Part shown: piece by piece, positions 24,806 to 33,784 of the stretch
Position numbering within the stretch: position 1 is the stretch's first letter
Layout: each line of letters opens with the position of its first letter
Assembly (NCBI GenBank): GCA_900542425.1
Contig: UQNQ01000003.1
Coordinates: 62,001-126,000 of the forward strand
Source: an uncultured Eubacteriales bacterium
GTDB lineage: Bacteria > Bacillota > Clostridia > Oscillospirales > CAG-272
Direction of reading: 5' to 3'
Length of the DNA stretch: 64,000 bases
The notes under the pieces: generated by a model
Databases searched by the model: none
Seen by the model: only the letters and a program-made list of their open reading frames with translations
What the model was told of the DNA's origin: nothing
Program-made: the position numbers and the translations under genes

Positions 24806-25486
24806 TTATCTGCGTCGCTTTCTGCCGGTGATTGCCATTGCCTGTCGTTTGGATTTTGCGTATTTTCGGATGGTATGGAGAATCTTCATTCTGTCCCGAA
24901 AGCGAAATCCCCTGCCGGTATTCATTGCCTTCAGCTTTTTGATTGCTTCGGGCAGTGTGTATATTTCCTTTTGGCGTTCGTAGGTAAAAACAGCACGGGA
25001 TGAGGTGAAAATCACAAGATTTTCAATTTTCGGCTTGGGTGTGATCTTTGCTTTTTCTAAGATACCGGCAAGCGCCGCGATATGACGCTCATTTTGACGG
25101 ATTGGATTGAAAAAATCGAGTTCTTTTGTCTCTCCGTCGCGCATTTTTGCGCATTGATGCCAAGTATCCGATGGTGGATTGTAGATGGAACCGACGAGGG
25201 ATTTTACCTCAATGACGGCGATTTTACCTTTCAGAATCACAATGCAATCCACCTCTGTAAAGGAGATCCCGCTTTTTGTCCGGTAGGGAAGATGTCGGTT
25301 GGAGAGTACATAGGTAACGCCAAAATGGGAAGCAAGAAGTGCTGACACCGCGTCTTCCGACGCTTTGCCGTAAGAAAGGATTTTTCGCCTTGCCGCCGTG
25401 TTGCTGAGAAAAAGCGAAAGACGCATCAGTCCGTAAGCTGCAAAAATAAAAGCGGCACATATGAGAATCGGCGTCAAAAATTCCAT
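24806..25486 (-). CDS. Membrane-anchored NERD-domain protein
   Basis: A 226-residue protein with an N-terminal membrane segment (LTPILICAAFIFAAYGLMRLS) then a nuclease-related NERD domain: GKASEDAVSALL (about 40), TEVDCIVILKGKIAVIEVKSLVG (about 80-100, restriction-endonuclease-like D-EVK core), and IENLVIFTSSR. The last 40 residues are very basic. NERD proteins are presumed nucleases; the D...E-x-K residues are present. The ATG at 25486 has GGAGT eight bases upstream; the frame extends to 25639 without family similarity. Confidence 0.85.
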   Translation of the reverse strand: MEFLTPILICAAFIFAAYGLMRLSLFLSNTAARRKILSYGKASEDAVSALLASHFGVTYVLSNRHLPYRTKSGISFTEVDCIVILKGKIAVIEVKSLVGSIYNPPSDTWHQCAKMRDGETKELDFFNPIRQNERHIAALAGILEKAKITPKPKIENLVIFTSSRAVFTYERQKEIYTLPEAIKKLKAMNTGRGFRFRDRMKILHTIRKYAKSKRQAMAITGRKRRR

Positions 25487-25603
25487 ATTCGGCACTCCTT
25501 TCCGGGAAAGATGAGCTGACGTGCAGAAAGCAGACGATGCCTCTTTTGCGTCGTGGCTGCCGTTTTTTCGAAAAATCAGTATCTTTTTTCGTAAATCAAA
25601 AAT

Positions 25604-25632
25604 ATTATAGCATAGAAATATGAACAGCGCAA
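25604..25632 (-). promoter_or_regulatory. Possible promoter of the minus-strand run starting with NERD gene
   Basis: Minus-strand TTGCGC (25632-25627) and TATAAT (25609-25604), spacing 17; the -35 box is poor. Confidence 0.5.
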
Positions 25633-25660
25633 GACACACGGAAAAAAATACCGGATTTTC

Positions 25661-25689
25661 TTGAAATCCTGAGAAGGGTATGATATACT
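25661..25689 (+). promoter_or_regulatory. Promoter of the CDF transporter gene
   Basis: TTGAAA (25661-25666) and TATACT (25684-25689), spacing 17. The start site near 25696 falls after the in-frame GTG at 25691, which is one reason to prefer the ATG at 25751. Confidence 0.7.
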
Positions 25690-25750
25690 TGTGAGAACAG
25701 ATGATTTTTCTTTTTTGAAGAAATCTGAAACCATTCGGGAATGTGATGTT

Positions 25751-26920
25751 ATGATTTCGTTGCTTGCTAAATTATTGATCAGAAAAAAAGATTCACTTTC
25801 TACGGAAGAACTCCGTATCCGGTACGGTGTGCTCTGCGGTGCGGTCGGCATTGTGCTAAACCTTCTGCTGTTTGCGGGAAAGCTGGCTGCAGGGCTGCTT
25901 TCCGGTGCGATTGCCATCACGGCGGATGCTTTTAACAATCTGTCCGACGCGGGTTCCTCGCTGATTACGATGGTCGGGTTTCGGGTCGCCGGGCAAAAGG
26001 CGGATTCTCACCATCCTTTCGGTCACGGAAGAGTGGAGTATATTTCCGGTCTGCTTGTGTCTATACTGGTCATTTTGGTCGGATTTGAACTTGGAAAAAG
26101 CTCGGTGGAAAAACTCCTTGCGCCGGAACCTGTGGTGTTTTCCGGCTTAACGGCAATCATTCTTGTCGTATCGGTTGCGGTAAAGCTGTATATGGCGTTC
26201 TATAACAAGCGGATCGGAAAAAAACTGGGTTCTCCGGCGATGGAGGCGACGGCAGTCGACAGTCTTTCCGATGCCGCTTCCACCTTTACCGTTTTTGTTT
26301 GTATCCTGCTTTCACATTATTTTGCGCTTGAAATTGATGGCTGGTGCGGTCTTGCCGTGTCAATTTTTATTCTGATTTCAGGAATTCGTGCGGCAAAAGA
26401 GACAATCAGTCCCTTGCTTGGTCAGCCTCCGACAAAGGAACTTGTGGAGCGGATCGAGAATATTGTAAAGAGCCATCCGTATGTTTGCGGCATCCATGAT
26501 CTTATTGTGCATGATTACGGCCCGGGGAGACTGATGGTTTCTCTTCATGCCGAGGTGCCTGCGGACGGGGATTTGCGAAAGATACACGATGCCATCGACA
26601 ATGCAGAAAAGGAATTGGCGCACACTCTTGGCTGTGAAGCGGTAATTCACATGGATCCGATTGAAACGGATGATAAGCTGACCAATGAAACAAAGGAGAA
26701 AATTGCCCGGTTGGTTTGCGAAATTGATCCGAGAATTACCATACATGATTTCCGTATGGTAACGGGCGATACGCACACCAATGTGATTTTTGATGCAGTG
26801 GTTCCGTTTGACGTGAAGCTAGATGAAAAAGAAGCGGCGAAGCGAATCGCGGCGCTTGTCAGTTCTCTTGACGGCACATATTACGCAGTGGTAAACATTG
26901 ATAAAACTGCTGTAAGATAA
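25751..26920 (+). CDS. Cation diffusion facilitator (metal exporter)
   Basis: A 389-residue CDF/ZIT-type antiporter exporting divalent metals. There are about six membrane segments in the first 240 residues. The metal site is in AITADAFNNLSDAGSSL (TM2, Asn/Asp type), followed by HHPFGHGRVEY, and EATAVDSLSDAAST (TM5 site with Asp pair). A long cytoplasmic C-terminal domain contains HDLIVHDYGPG and HMDP. The TM2 N-x3-D form departs from the HxxxD of zinc exporters and points toward manganese or iron, by inference. It is a single gene with its own promoter. Confidence 0.9.
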   Translation: MISLLAKLLIRKKDSLSTEELRIRYGVLCGAVGIVLNLLLFAGKLAAGLLSGAIAITADAFNNLSDAGSSLITMVGFRVAGQKADSHHPFGHGRVEYISGLLVSILVILVGFELGKSSVEKLLAPEPVVFSGLTAIILVVSVAVKLYMAFYNKRIGKKLGSPAMEATAVDSLSDAASTFTVFVCILLSHYFALEIDGWCGLAVSIFILISGIRAAKETISPLLGQPPTKELVERIENIVKSHPYVCGIHDLIVHDYGPGRLMVSLHAEVPADGDLRKIHDAIDNAEKELAHTLGCEAVIHMDPIETDDKLTNETKEKIARLVCEIDPRITIHDFRMVTGDTHTNVIFDAVVPFDVKLDEKEAAKRIAALVSSLDGTYYAVVNIDKTAVR

Positions 26921-26980
26921 TGCTTTTCGGAGGAAACGAAAATGAATGTCAGACAAAATACAATGGCAATTTTGCATTAC

Positions 26981-27022
26981 AAAATGCACGATGGATTTTC
27001 TGTCGTGCATTTTGATTTTTTG
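26981..27022 (+). terminator. Terminator of the CDF gene
   Basis: An 11-base stem (AAAATGCACGA at 26981-26991 with its complement at 27003-27013) followed by GATTTTTT. Confidence 0.75.
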
Positions 27023-27042
27023 GGATAATCATTGCGCCGTGA

Positions 27043-27261
27043 CGTGATATCTATGGAAAGCAACTGCGCGGCGTCGGCGGCATGAATAAGAATGTATTTG
27101 CACTTGATTATGCCGCGGTGGACAAAGAAATTGAACGTCTTCGTCCTCTTGTTGAAATGGGAGGCTATATTCCATGCCCCGACCATCGTATCCCGCTGGG
27201 GGCAAAATGGGAAAATATTCAGTACTACTGTGAGCGGTTCCGAGAAACATTTCGAATCTGA
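27043..27261 (+). pseudogene. C-terminal remnant of a uroporphyrinogen decarboxylase-family gene
   Basis: An open stretch of 72 codons begins right after a stop and has no start region. It reads like the end of URO-D-family proteins (including corrinoid methyltransferase-type members). Recognisable parts are YGKQLRGVGGMNKNVFALD, the helix AVDKEIERLRPLVEMGGYIP, then CPDHRIPLGAKWENIQYYCERF. Full-length relatives have about 330-380 residues, so about four fifths are missing. The gap from 26921 to 27565 contains nothing else coding. Confidence 0.7.
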
Positions 27262-27439
27262 AAAGGCATATTCCGGATAGGGGAATTCTTTATTTTTGTA
27301 CAGCATTTTTAAAATCAGGGGGTTCTCTATATAACCGGTGCTCCCTGCCGTCAGGTGCTTTTTCACCGACGCTTGACTTGTCGAATCGAATTTTCTTTAT
27401 CGTTTGAATATTTCCGCCAACCACAGTTTTGACGGATGA

Positions 27440-27468
27440 AAGAGCCGCCGGCGTATCCGGCGGCTCTT
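27440..27468 (-). terminator. Strong GC hairpin downstream of dnaE
   Basis: A perfect 12-base stem (27440-27451 with 27457-27468) with a five-base loop; on the minus strand it is followed by TTTC only. A second, imperfect hairpin with a T-run lies at 27471-27500 on the plus strand. It may end the dnaE transcript about 100 bases after its stop. Confidence 0.5.
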
Positions 27469-27565
27469 GTGTTGTCCCGAAATGCGGGAACATTTTTTGT
27501 TTTCAGGATAACGGTTGTTTCAAAATTCAGGGTGGACAAACGGTGTATTCCCGAATAGGGGGAAT

Positions 27566-30500
27566 TTATTTCAGCACAACGGATTCCTCTCCCAGAAGTG
27601 TTTTTAACAGTTTCATCATATTGGGCTGGATATCGACCTGTCTGTTTACCGCACGGATATATTTTTTCTCCTCAGCAATATAAAAGACAACGGGTGTTGT
27701 ACCGGCAAAAATATCGAGCAGGCTCTGCGTGCGCCGGAAGCATTCTCCTGTTTGGTTTTCTACGCGCAGATAAAGTGTCTTCGGCTTCTCGGAAAGGGGA
27801 ACGGACTGCCGGACTTGCGGCGTATCTGAATGGGAATCCCGCCGGTCGCGCAGGGGGACAACCGAATCATCTCCGATATTTGCCAAAAGCATTTCCATCT
27901 TGGATACCAGCAGTTTGGGCGCTGCGTCTTCGGCTGCGGAAATTTCCCCCAGTACTGCGACGGGAACATCCGGCGTGAGAAAATAAGCATATTTTTCAAG
28001 AATCTTAGGGAAAACCACGAGTTCGATTTCCGCAAAGCGGTCTTCCAGACGAAGAAATGCCATAGAAGCGCCTGTTCGTGTCTGTTTGTTTGTTCTTGAG
28101 GTGAGAATACCGGCCACCGTTACGGTTTCCTTGTCGTGATAAACTTCCTCTTCTCCTTCTTCAAAAGAGGAGAGAATGTCGGAAATCGGTACTGCTCCAA
28201 GCAGGATTGCATGCCGCTCGTATTCATCGAACGGATGACCGGAAAAATACATGCCCATGCTTTCTTTTTCCTGATACAGCCGTTCTTTTACGGAAAGCTC
28301 CGGGATGTCCGGATAGACATAGTCCGATTGCGGATCGTTTTCCGGCATGATATTGCCGATACTGAAAAGATCCATTTGTCCTTCAAGGCGGGAACGGCTT
28401 CTTTTCGTATAGATATCGATAATTTTTTCGTACTCGGAGAGAAGCGCTGCGCGGGATGTTCCCAATGAATCGAAAGCACCGCTTTTGATTAAACTTTCCA
28501 CCTGACGCTTATTGAGCTCGCGACCGCTCATGCGGGAAACGAAATTTTCAAACGAGGTAAAGCTCCCTGAACTGCGCTCGCCTGTTACTTCCGAAAGGAA
28601 GGTGCGTCCGACATTTTTAACGCCGAGAAGACCGAACCGGATCGCTTTTTTGCCGTTCTGAGAGACAACGCTGTAGGTTTCCTGACTTTCATTGATGTCA
28701 GGACCGAGAACCGCGATTTTCATCTTTTGCGCCTGATCTACATAAACGGCGGTTTTGGTCATGTTCCCGAGCACGGAGGTGAGAAGAGATGCGAGATATT
28801 CGCACGGATAATGTGCCTTGAGGTATGCCGTGCGGAAAGAAGTGTAGGCGTAAGCCGTAGCGTGGCTTTTGTTAAAGGCATATTCCGCAAAGGCAGACAT
28901 GGTGTCAAAAATTTCGTTGGCGGTTTCCTCCGAAATACCGGAAGAAAGTGCTCCATGGCAGATTTCCTTTCCGTTTTCGTCTTTTTCTCCGAAAATAAAT
29001 GCGTGGCGCTCCGCTTCCATCTCCTTTGCCTTCTTTTTGGACATTGCCCGCCGGATAATATCGGCGCGTCCATAGGAGAATCCCGCGATTTCGCGGCAGA
29101 TGGTCATGACCTGTTCCTGATACAGGATGCAGCCGGAGGTCTCGTCAAGAATTTTTTTCAGCTGCGGGCAGGAATACTGAATTTTTTCCGGATGAAGCCG
29201 GTACTCCAAAAATTTCGGAATGGATTCCATTGGACCAGGACGGTAAAGAGAAATGGCGAGGATGATATCTTCAATACAGGAAGGCTGCATTTGGACAAGC
29301 AGTTTACGCATGCCGCCGGATTCGAGCTGAAAGACGCCGTCGGTTTTTCCGGATGCAATCAATTCATACGTTTTTTTATCGTCAAAGGGAACACTTCTCA
29401 GATCAAAAGACGGTTCGTTCCGGCGAATCTGTTTTTCCGTATCCGAAAGAATCGTGAGATAACGAAGCCCCAGAAAATCGAATTTCAGTAGTCCGAGTTT
29501 TGCTATGGTGTCCATCGGAAACTGTGTCAGCGTCATTTCATCGTTCACGGCGACGGGAACATATTCGTATACGGGCTTGTCCGTAATGACAATGCCGGCG
29601 GCATGCGCCGATGCGTGGCGCGGCATTCCCTCGAGTGCCTTTGAAATATCGATGAGACGGCGAACTTCTTCACTGTTTTGATATAGTTCTCCGAGGTGTC
29701 CTTCCATTGCTTTTTCAATGGTGATGTGAAGGTCGTTCGGAACCGCTTTCGCTACCACATCCACATCGGCATAGCTCATGCCGAGCACACGCCCGACATC
29801 ACGGATGACCGCTTTGGCGGCGAGCGTCCCAAATGTGGTGATGCCACATACATGATCTTTTCCGTATTTTTCAGATACGTATTCAATGACCTCGCCGCGC
29901 CGGTCATAGCAGAAATCCGTATCAAAATCGGGCATACTAATGCGCTCGGGATTGAGAAAACGCTCGAACATCAAATGATATCGGATGGAATCCACGTCGG
30001 TAATACCGGCAAGATACGCCACAAGGCTTCCGGCTCCTGAGCCGCGTCCCGGACCTACCGGAATGTCACGGGATTTCGCATATCGGATAAAATCCGCGAC
30101 GATGAGATAATATTCTGCGTATCCCATCTGAATGATCACGGAAAGCTCGTATTCGATGCGTTCTCTGTAGGTTTGCTCGGTATGCTCCTCCGTGAATAGG
30201 ATCTCTCCGCTTTTTACTTTTTCCTCAAATCCCCGGTAAGCAAGCTGTCTGAGATAATCCTCCGGCGGCTCTCCTGTATCGGGACGGAAACGGGGCAGAT
30301 ACATTTTGGAAAAATCAAAGTCGAAATTGCACATATCCGCAATTTTCTGTGTGTTTTCAACCGCGCCTTCGTATTCAGAAAACAAGGATTCCATTTCCTC
30401 TGTGCTTTTCATGTAGAATTCGTCCGTTTCAAAGCCAAAGGGACGGCCATCCGCGATTTTGCTGTTTGTCTGGATACACATGAGTACCGCTTGGGTATCG

Positions 30501-31141
30501 GCATCCCCTCGGCGCAGATAATGCGCGTCGTTGGTGGCGACCATTGGAATTCCGGTTTCGCGGGAAAGCCGGAGAAGTCCCGCGTTCACTTCTTTCTGTG
30601 TTTCGATGCCGTGATCCTGAAGCTCGAGATAATAGCAGTCCTTTCCGAATATCTCTCGCATGGCAAGCGCATGTTCTTTTGCTTTTTCATATTCGCCTGT
30701 GGCAAGCATGCGCGGAATATATCCGGCGAGACATGCGGAAAGACAAACAAGACCCTCGCTGTGTTCGGAGAGCAGTTCCAGATCGATCCTTGGCTTTGTA
30801 TAAAATCCTTCCGTAAACCCTTTTGATACCATATAACTGAGATTTTTATAGCCGGTTTCATTTTTTACAAGAAGAATGAGATGATACCGGGTACCGTCTG
30901 TTTCATGCCGCTTGTCAAAGCGGGAACCGGCAGCCATATAGACCTCGCATCCGATAATCGGTTTGATACCGGCGTCCTTGCAGGCACGGTAGAAATCCAC
31001 CGTTCCGTACATGACACCGTGATCGGTGATCGCGACTGCGTTTTGTCCGAGTTCATGCGCGCGTTTCGGAATATCCGCAATGCGGCAGGCGCCGTCGAGC
31101 AAACTGTATTCACTGTGCAGATGAAGATGGACAAACGGCAT
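27566..31141 (-). CDS. dnaE: DNA polymerase III alpha subunit (DnaE type)
   Basis: The 1191-residue replicative polymerase subunit. An N-terminal PHP domain (HLHLHSEYSLLDGACR, TDHGVMYG) is followed by the C-family polymerase core. PGRGSGAGSLVAYL and MPDFDTDFCYDRR carry the catalytic aspartates, and RKLLVQMQPS and YQEQVM lie in the fingers. A helix-hairpin-helix region and an OB-fold (VTVAGILTSRTNKQTRTG) are near the C-terminus. Length is full. It starts two bases after whiA, with the ribosome site inside whiA. Confidence 0.97.
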   Translation of the reverse strand: MPFVHLHLHSEYSLLDGACRIADIPKRAHELGQNAVAITDHGVMYGTVDFYRACKDAGIKPIIGCEVYMAAGSRFDKRHETDGTRYHLILLVKNETGYKNLSYMVSKGFTEGFYTKPRIDLELLSEHSEGLVCLSACLAGYIPRMLATGEYEKAKEHALAMREIFGKDCYYLELQDHGIETQKEVNAGLLRLSRETGIPMVATNDAHYLRRGDADTQAVLMCIQTNSKIADGRPFGFETDEFYMKSTEEMESLFSEYEGAVENTQKIADMCNFDFDFSKMYLPRFRPDTGEPPEDYLRQLAYRGFEEKVKSGEILFTEEHTEQTYRERIEYELSVIIQMGYAEYYLIVADFIRYAKSRDIPVGPGRGSGAGSLVAYLAGITDVDSIRYHLMFERFLNPERISMPDFDTDFCYDRRGEVIEYVSEKYGKDHVCGITTFGTLAAKAVIRDVGRVLGMSYADVDVVAKAVPNDLHITIEKAMEGHLGELYQNSEEVRRLIDISKALEGMPRHASAHAAGIVITDKPVYEYVPVAVNDEMTLTQFPMDTIAKLGLLKFDFLGLRYLTILSDTEKQIRRNEPSFDLRSVPFDDKKTYELIASGKTDGVFQLESGGMRKLLVQMQPSCIEDIILAISLYRPGPMESIPKFLEYRLHPEKIQYSCPQLKKILDETSGCILYQEQVMTICREIAGFSYGRADIIRRAMSKKKAKEMEAERHAFIFGEKDENGKEICHGALSSGISEETANEIFDTMSAFAEYAFNKSHATAYAYTSFRTAYLKAHYPCEYLASLLTSVLGNMTKTAVYVDQAQKMKIAVLGPDINESQETYSVVSQNGKKAIRFGLLGVKNVGRTFLSEVTGERSSGSFTSFENFVSRMSGRELNKRQVESLIKSGAFDSLGTSRAALLSEYEKIIDIYTKRSRSRLEGQMDLFSIGNIMPENDPQSDYVYPDIPELSVKERLYQEKESMGMYFSGHPFDEYERHAILLGAVPISDILSSFEEGEEEVYHDKETVTVAGILTSRTNKQTRTGASMAFLRLEDRFAEIELVVFPKILEKYAYFLTPDVPVAVLGEISAAEDAAPKLLVSKMEMLLANIGDDSVVPLRDRRDSHSDTPQVRQSVPLSEKPKTLYLRVENQTGECFRRTQSLLDIFAGTTPVVFYIAEEKKYIRAVNRQVDIQPNMMKLLKTLLGEESVVLK

Positions 31142-31143
31142 AT

Positions 31144-32034
31144 TCAGGATTCCCCTTTCGAATTTTGTTTGTTCTGCGACCGATAAAAATCATAGATTTT
31201 TTGCAGACGCTTGCTCACCTGAGATTTTGATATGGGAGGCTCTTCCAGCTTGGCAAGCTCGGCAAGCGTCATAGTGTCGTTTTCCAGACGCAGCCGGGCA
31301 GTACGGCGAAGCTCGGGAGAAAGCTTTTCAATATCTCCGGATTTTATCAGGGCGCGGATGGCTTCCGTGTGAACGGCGGCAGCGCTTACCGTTTTTGTGA
31401 TATTGGCAAACTCAAAGTTTGCTTTTCGATTGATTTCATTGCGTTTTTCTTTGAACATCTGAGCATTGATCATTTCAAAAGCCGATTTATTCGCACCAAT
31501 GTAAGAGAGAAAATATTCTACGCTTTCCGCATCGCGGTAATAGAGAATTTGTTTCCCTCGGCGCACGGAAAGCTTCGGCAGCCGGAAATGACTTGTCAGC
31601 GCGGCGGCAGTATCGCATGCAAGATCGGCATCATAGGTGGCAAGCTCCAGCCGGGCGGGCTTTTCCGGAGGATTGACGAATCCGGAAGCGAGAAAAGCAC
31701 CCCGGAAGAAAGCAGCTCCGCAGTTTTCACAGGACAGCAGACTTTTGATGGGCTTGCCGAAAGGAAGCTCCGCTTTGTGTTTTTTTAGTTCCGAATGAGT
31801 GAGAGCCGTTTTGTAAAGAGGACCGGATTTTCGGATATTGACGGATAGTCCGACCGACTGAAAAAGCAGTGTCTCAAAAACGTCGGAAACTTCTTTTGCT
31901 TCGGTTTGAAAAAGAATTCCGTCATCCTGCGATGCGGAAAAAAACAGCATTCCGGCGAGCATCGCGCGAAGACAGCAATGCTTTTCGGGAACTTCACGGG
32001 TGAGTGCGATTTTCGTATCACTGGAAAACGACAT
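31144..32034 (-). CDS. whiA: WhiA regulator
   Basis: A 296-residue DNA-binding protein made of a LAGLIDADG-like N-terminal domain (CCLRAMLAGMLFF, CGAAFFRGAFLASGFVNPPEK) and a C-terminal helix-turn-helix. The helix-turn-helix region reads LSPELRRTARLRLEN...LAELAKLEEPPISKSQVSKRLQKI. In Bacillota WhiA influences division and chromosome segregation. It commonly lies next to rapZ and yvcK; here it sits directly between murB and dnaE, with 23 and 2 base gaps, and those two genes are absent. AAAGGATG precedes the ATG. Confidence 0.95.
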   Translation of the reverse strand: MSFSSDTKIALTREVPEKHCCLRAMLAGMLFFSASQDDGILFQTEAKEVSDVFETLLFQSVGLSVNIRKSGPLYKTALTHSELKKHKAELPFGKPIKSLLSCENCGAAFFRGAFLASGFVNPPEKPARLELATYDADLACDTAAALTSHFRLPKLSVRRGKQILYYRDAESVEYFLSYIGANKSAFEMINAQMFKEKRNEINRKANFEFANITKTVSAAAVHTEAIRALIKSGDIEKLSPELRRTARLRLENDTMTLAELAKLEEPPISKSQVSKRLQKIYDFYRSQNKQNSKGES

Positions 32035-32057
32035 ATACAGACATCCTTTGTTTTGAT

Positions 32058-32942
32058 TTAGTATGGTATGTGAATAACCTCCGGTTCCAACAAAACCCCT
32101 GTTTTTTTAAAAACATCCGATCGTATGTATTCGATGAGCCGTAAAACATCATCCGTTGTGGCGCCGCCGCGGTTGATGATAAAACCGGCGTGCTTTTCGG
32201 ATACTTCGGCTCCGCCGATGCGCATGCCTTTCAGTCCGGCGTTTTCGATAAGCGCACCAGCATACGCGCAGGGGGGACGCTTGAAGATGCTGCCTGCGTT
32301 AGGATATTCCAACGGCTGTTTTTCTCTTCGGGCGGTCATGTTTTTTTTGGAAAGAGTACGGATTGCGGCGGAATCGCCGGGGGTCATGGCAAAGGTTGCA
32401 GATAAGATGATCTCCCCGGTTTTCCGGTATATGCTGGAACGATAAGAAAAAGCATGGTCGCAGTATCTGCGTGAGAGAACGGCACAGCCTTTCAGATAAT
32501 CGCTTGCGGTAAGAATATCCGCAATTTCCGAGCCGTAGGCGCCGGCATTCATGTAAACGGCACCTCCGACTGTTCCGGGAATGCCGTAAGCGAATTCGAG
32601 CCCTGATAATCCTCTGGCGGCAGCGTCGCGCGAAAGAGCCGTAATGGATACGCCGCATTCCGCCGTGACGGAGCTTTTGTTCCATGTAATGCCGCGAAGA
32701 CCTTTCGTGAAGATGACCAGCCCGTCAAAGCCGCGGTCATCAAACAAAAGATTGGTAGCATTGCCTGCGACAAGATACCGGATATTCTGTTCACTTGCCG
32801 CGCGTACAAGCAGAATAAGAGACTCCGTGCTTCTCGGAAATGCAGCCATGGCGGCAGGACCGCCGGTTCTCATCGAGCTGTATCGGGAAAGAGGTTCGTT
32901 TTTCAGAATTTTTACGTTTTCAGGGGCTGAAAATTCACGCAT
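32058..32942 (-). CDS. murB: UDP-N-acetylenolpyruvoylglucosamine reductase
   Basis: An FAD enzyme that completes UDP-MurNAc in peptidoglycan synthesis. The 294-residue product has SSMRTGGPA, LVAGNATNLLF (FAD), GIPGTVGGAVYMNAGAYG, SYRSSIY, PNAGSIFKRP (catalytic Ser region) and the final EPEVIHI with the catalytic Glu. It is the short type IIb form expected in Bacillota. GGAGAGGAC lies ahead of the ATG. It heads the murB-whiA-dnaE unit. Confidence 0.96.
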   Translation of the reverse strand: MREFSAPENVKILKNEPLSRYSSMRTGGPAAMAAFPRSTESLILLVRAASEQNIRYLVAGNATNLLFDDRGFDGLVIFTKGLRGITWNKSSVTAECGVSITALSRDAAARGLSGLEFAYGIPGTVGGAVYMNAGAYGSEIADILTASDYLKGCAVLSRRYCDHAFSYRSSIYRKTGEIILSATFAMTPGDSAAIRTLSKKNMTARREKQPLEYPNAGSIFKRPPCAYAGALIENAGLKGMRIGGAEVSEKHAGFIINRGGATTDDVLRLIEYIRSDVFKKTGVLLEPEVIHIPY

Positions 32943-33039
32943 AGACCGTCCTCTCCGTAAATGACAAAATTACTCAACATTATTATAGCAGAAATTCAAG
33001 AAAAAAGATATAGATTTTCTGTTTTTTCCGAAATCTTTC

Positions 33040-33068
33040 TTGACTTTCCGAGGATGACGTGATAGAAT
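33040..33068 (+). promoter_or_regulatory. Promoter of the Crp/Fnr-ABC operon
   Basis: TTGACT (33040-33045) and TAGAAT (33063-33068), spacing 17. Confidence 0.75.
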
Positions 33069-33069
33069 C

Positions 33070-33093
33070 AAACTGTTCCAAACGGAACAGTTT
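33070..33093 (+). promoter_or_regulatory. Palindromic operator at the transcription start
   Basis: AAACTGTTCC (33070-33079) and GGAACAGTTT (33084-33093) separated by AAAC. It starts two bases after the -10 box, so a bound protein would block initiation. The ten-base arms with a four-base gap have the size of a Crp/Fnr-family site, and the next gene encodes such a regulator, so negative autoregulation is likely. Confidence 0.65.
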
Positions 33094-33111
33094 TGAAAAG
33101 GATGTGGGAAT

Positions 33112-33780
33112 ATGGCGGAGGAATGGTTGTCTGAGAGTATCGCTTCACTTTTGCGCGAATGCGGCATTTTTTCCCATATGTCAAAGCAAACCGAGCTTTT
33201 ACTGCAAGAGCTTTCTCCGGTATCGTTTTCCGCAGGGGATATCATAGAAGGCGGCGAGACTTTTGTGCCGAAATTTGGCGTGATGCTTTCCGGAAAAGCC
33301 AATATCTATGGCCGCAACAGCGGACGCCGTGTACTTCTCAATCGTATTGGAACGGGGGACGTTTTCGGTGCGGCGACGGTGTTTTTTGCAGAACCGAAAC
33401 ATGTCAGCACCGTTGTGGCTGCAACGAAATGCCAGATTCTTTTCATAGAGCGAGACCGTTTGGAAACAATAATGAAAAGCGACTTTTCGGTCGCGTCGGC
33501 ATACATCGAATTTTTGTCCGGAAAAATCTATTTTCTGAATAAAAAAATTATTGCGTTCACCGCAAAAAGCGCGGAATCGGCGCTTGCGGGATATCTGCTC
33601 GAAAAAGCAGGCGAATCCGATACCGTACATGTGAACAGGATGCGGCTTGCATCTGCACTTGATATCGGGCGGACGACGCTTTACCGTGCGCTGGATACGC
33701 TTGAGCGGGATGGATGTATTGCCTGCGAAGGAAAAGAAATTCGCATTTTAGACAAAAATCAATTGGAAACGAGGTACTGA
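33112..33780 (+). CDS. Crp/Fnr-family transcription regulator
   Basis: A 222-residue regulator with an N-terminal cyclic-nucleotide-binding-like jelly roll (about 20-130: FSAGDIIEGG, GKANIYGRNSGRR, GDVFGAATVF), a dimer helix, and a C-terminal winged helix (RLASALDIGRTTLYRALDTLERDG). There are few cysteines and no Fnr-type N-terminal Cys cluster, so an oxygen-sensing 4Fe-4S centre is unlikely. It lies four bases before an ABC importer operon that it probably controls. AAAGGATGTGGG precedes the ATG. Confidence 0.9.
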   Translation: MAEEWLSESIASLLRECGIFSHMSKQTELLLQELSPVSFSAGDIIEGGETFVPKFGVMLSGKANIYGRNSGRRVLLNRIGTGDVFGAATVFFAEPKHVSTVVAATKCQILFIERDRLETIMKSDFSVASAYIEFLSGKIYFLNKKIIAFTAKSAESALAGYLLEKAGESDTVHVNRMRLASALDIGRTTLYRALDTLERDGCIACEGKEIRILDKNQLETRY

Positions 33781-33784
33781 TGAA

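Noticed and set aside
25691..25750. GTG start for the CDF transporter
   Set aside because: A TTGAAA-17-TATACT promoter puts the transcript start after this GTG; the ATG at 25751 fits the family length.
27471..27500. Second hairpin with T-run after the GC hairpin near dnaE as a plus-strand terminator
   Set aside because: The stem is imperfect, and no plus-strand gene apart from the URO-D remnant would need it, so it is mentioned only as context.
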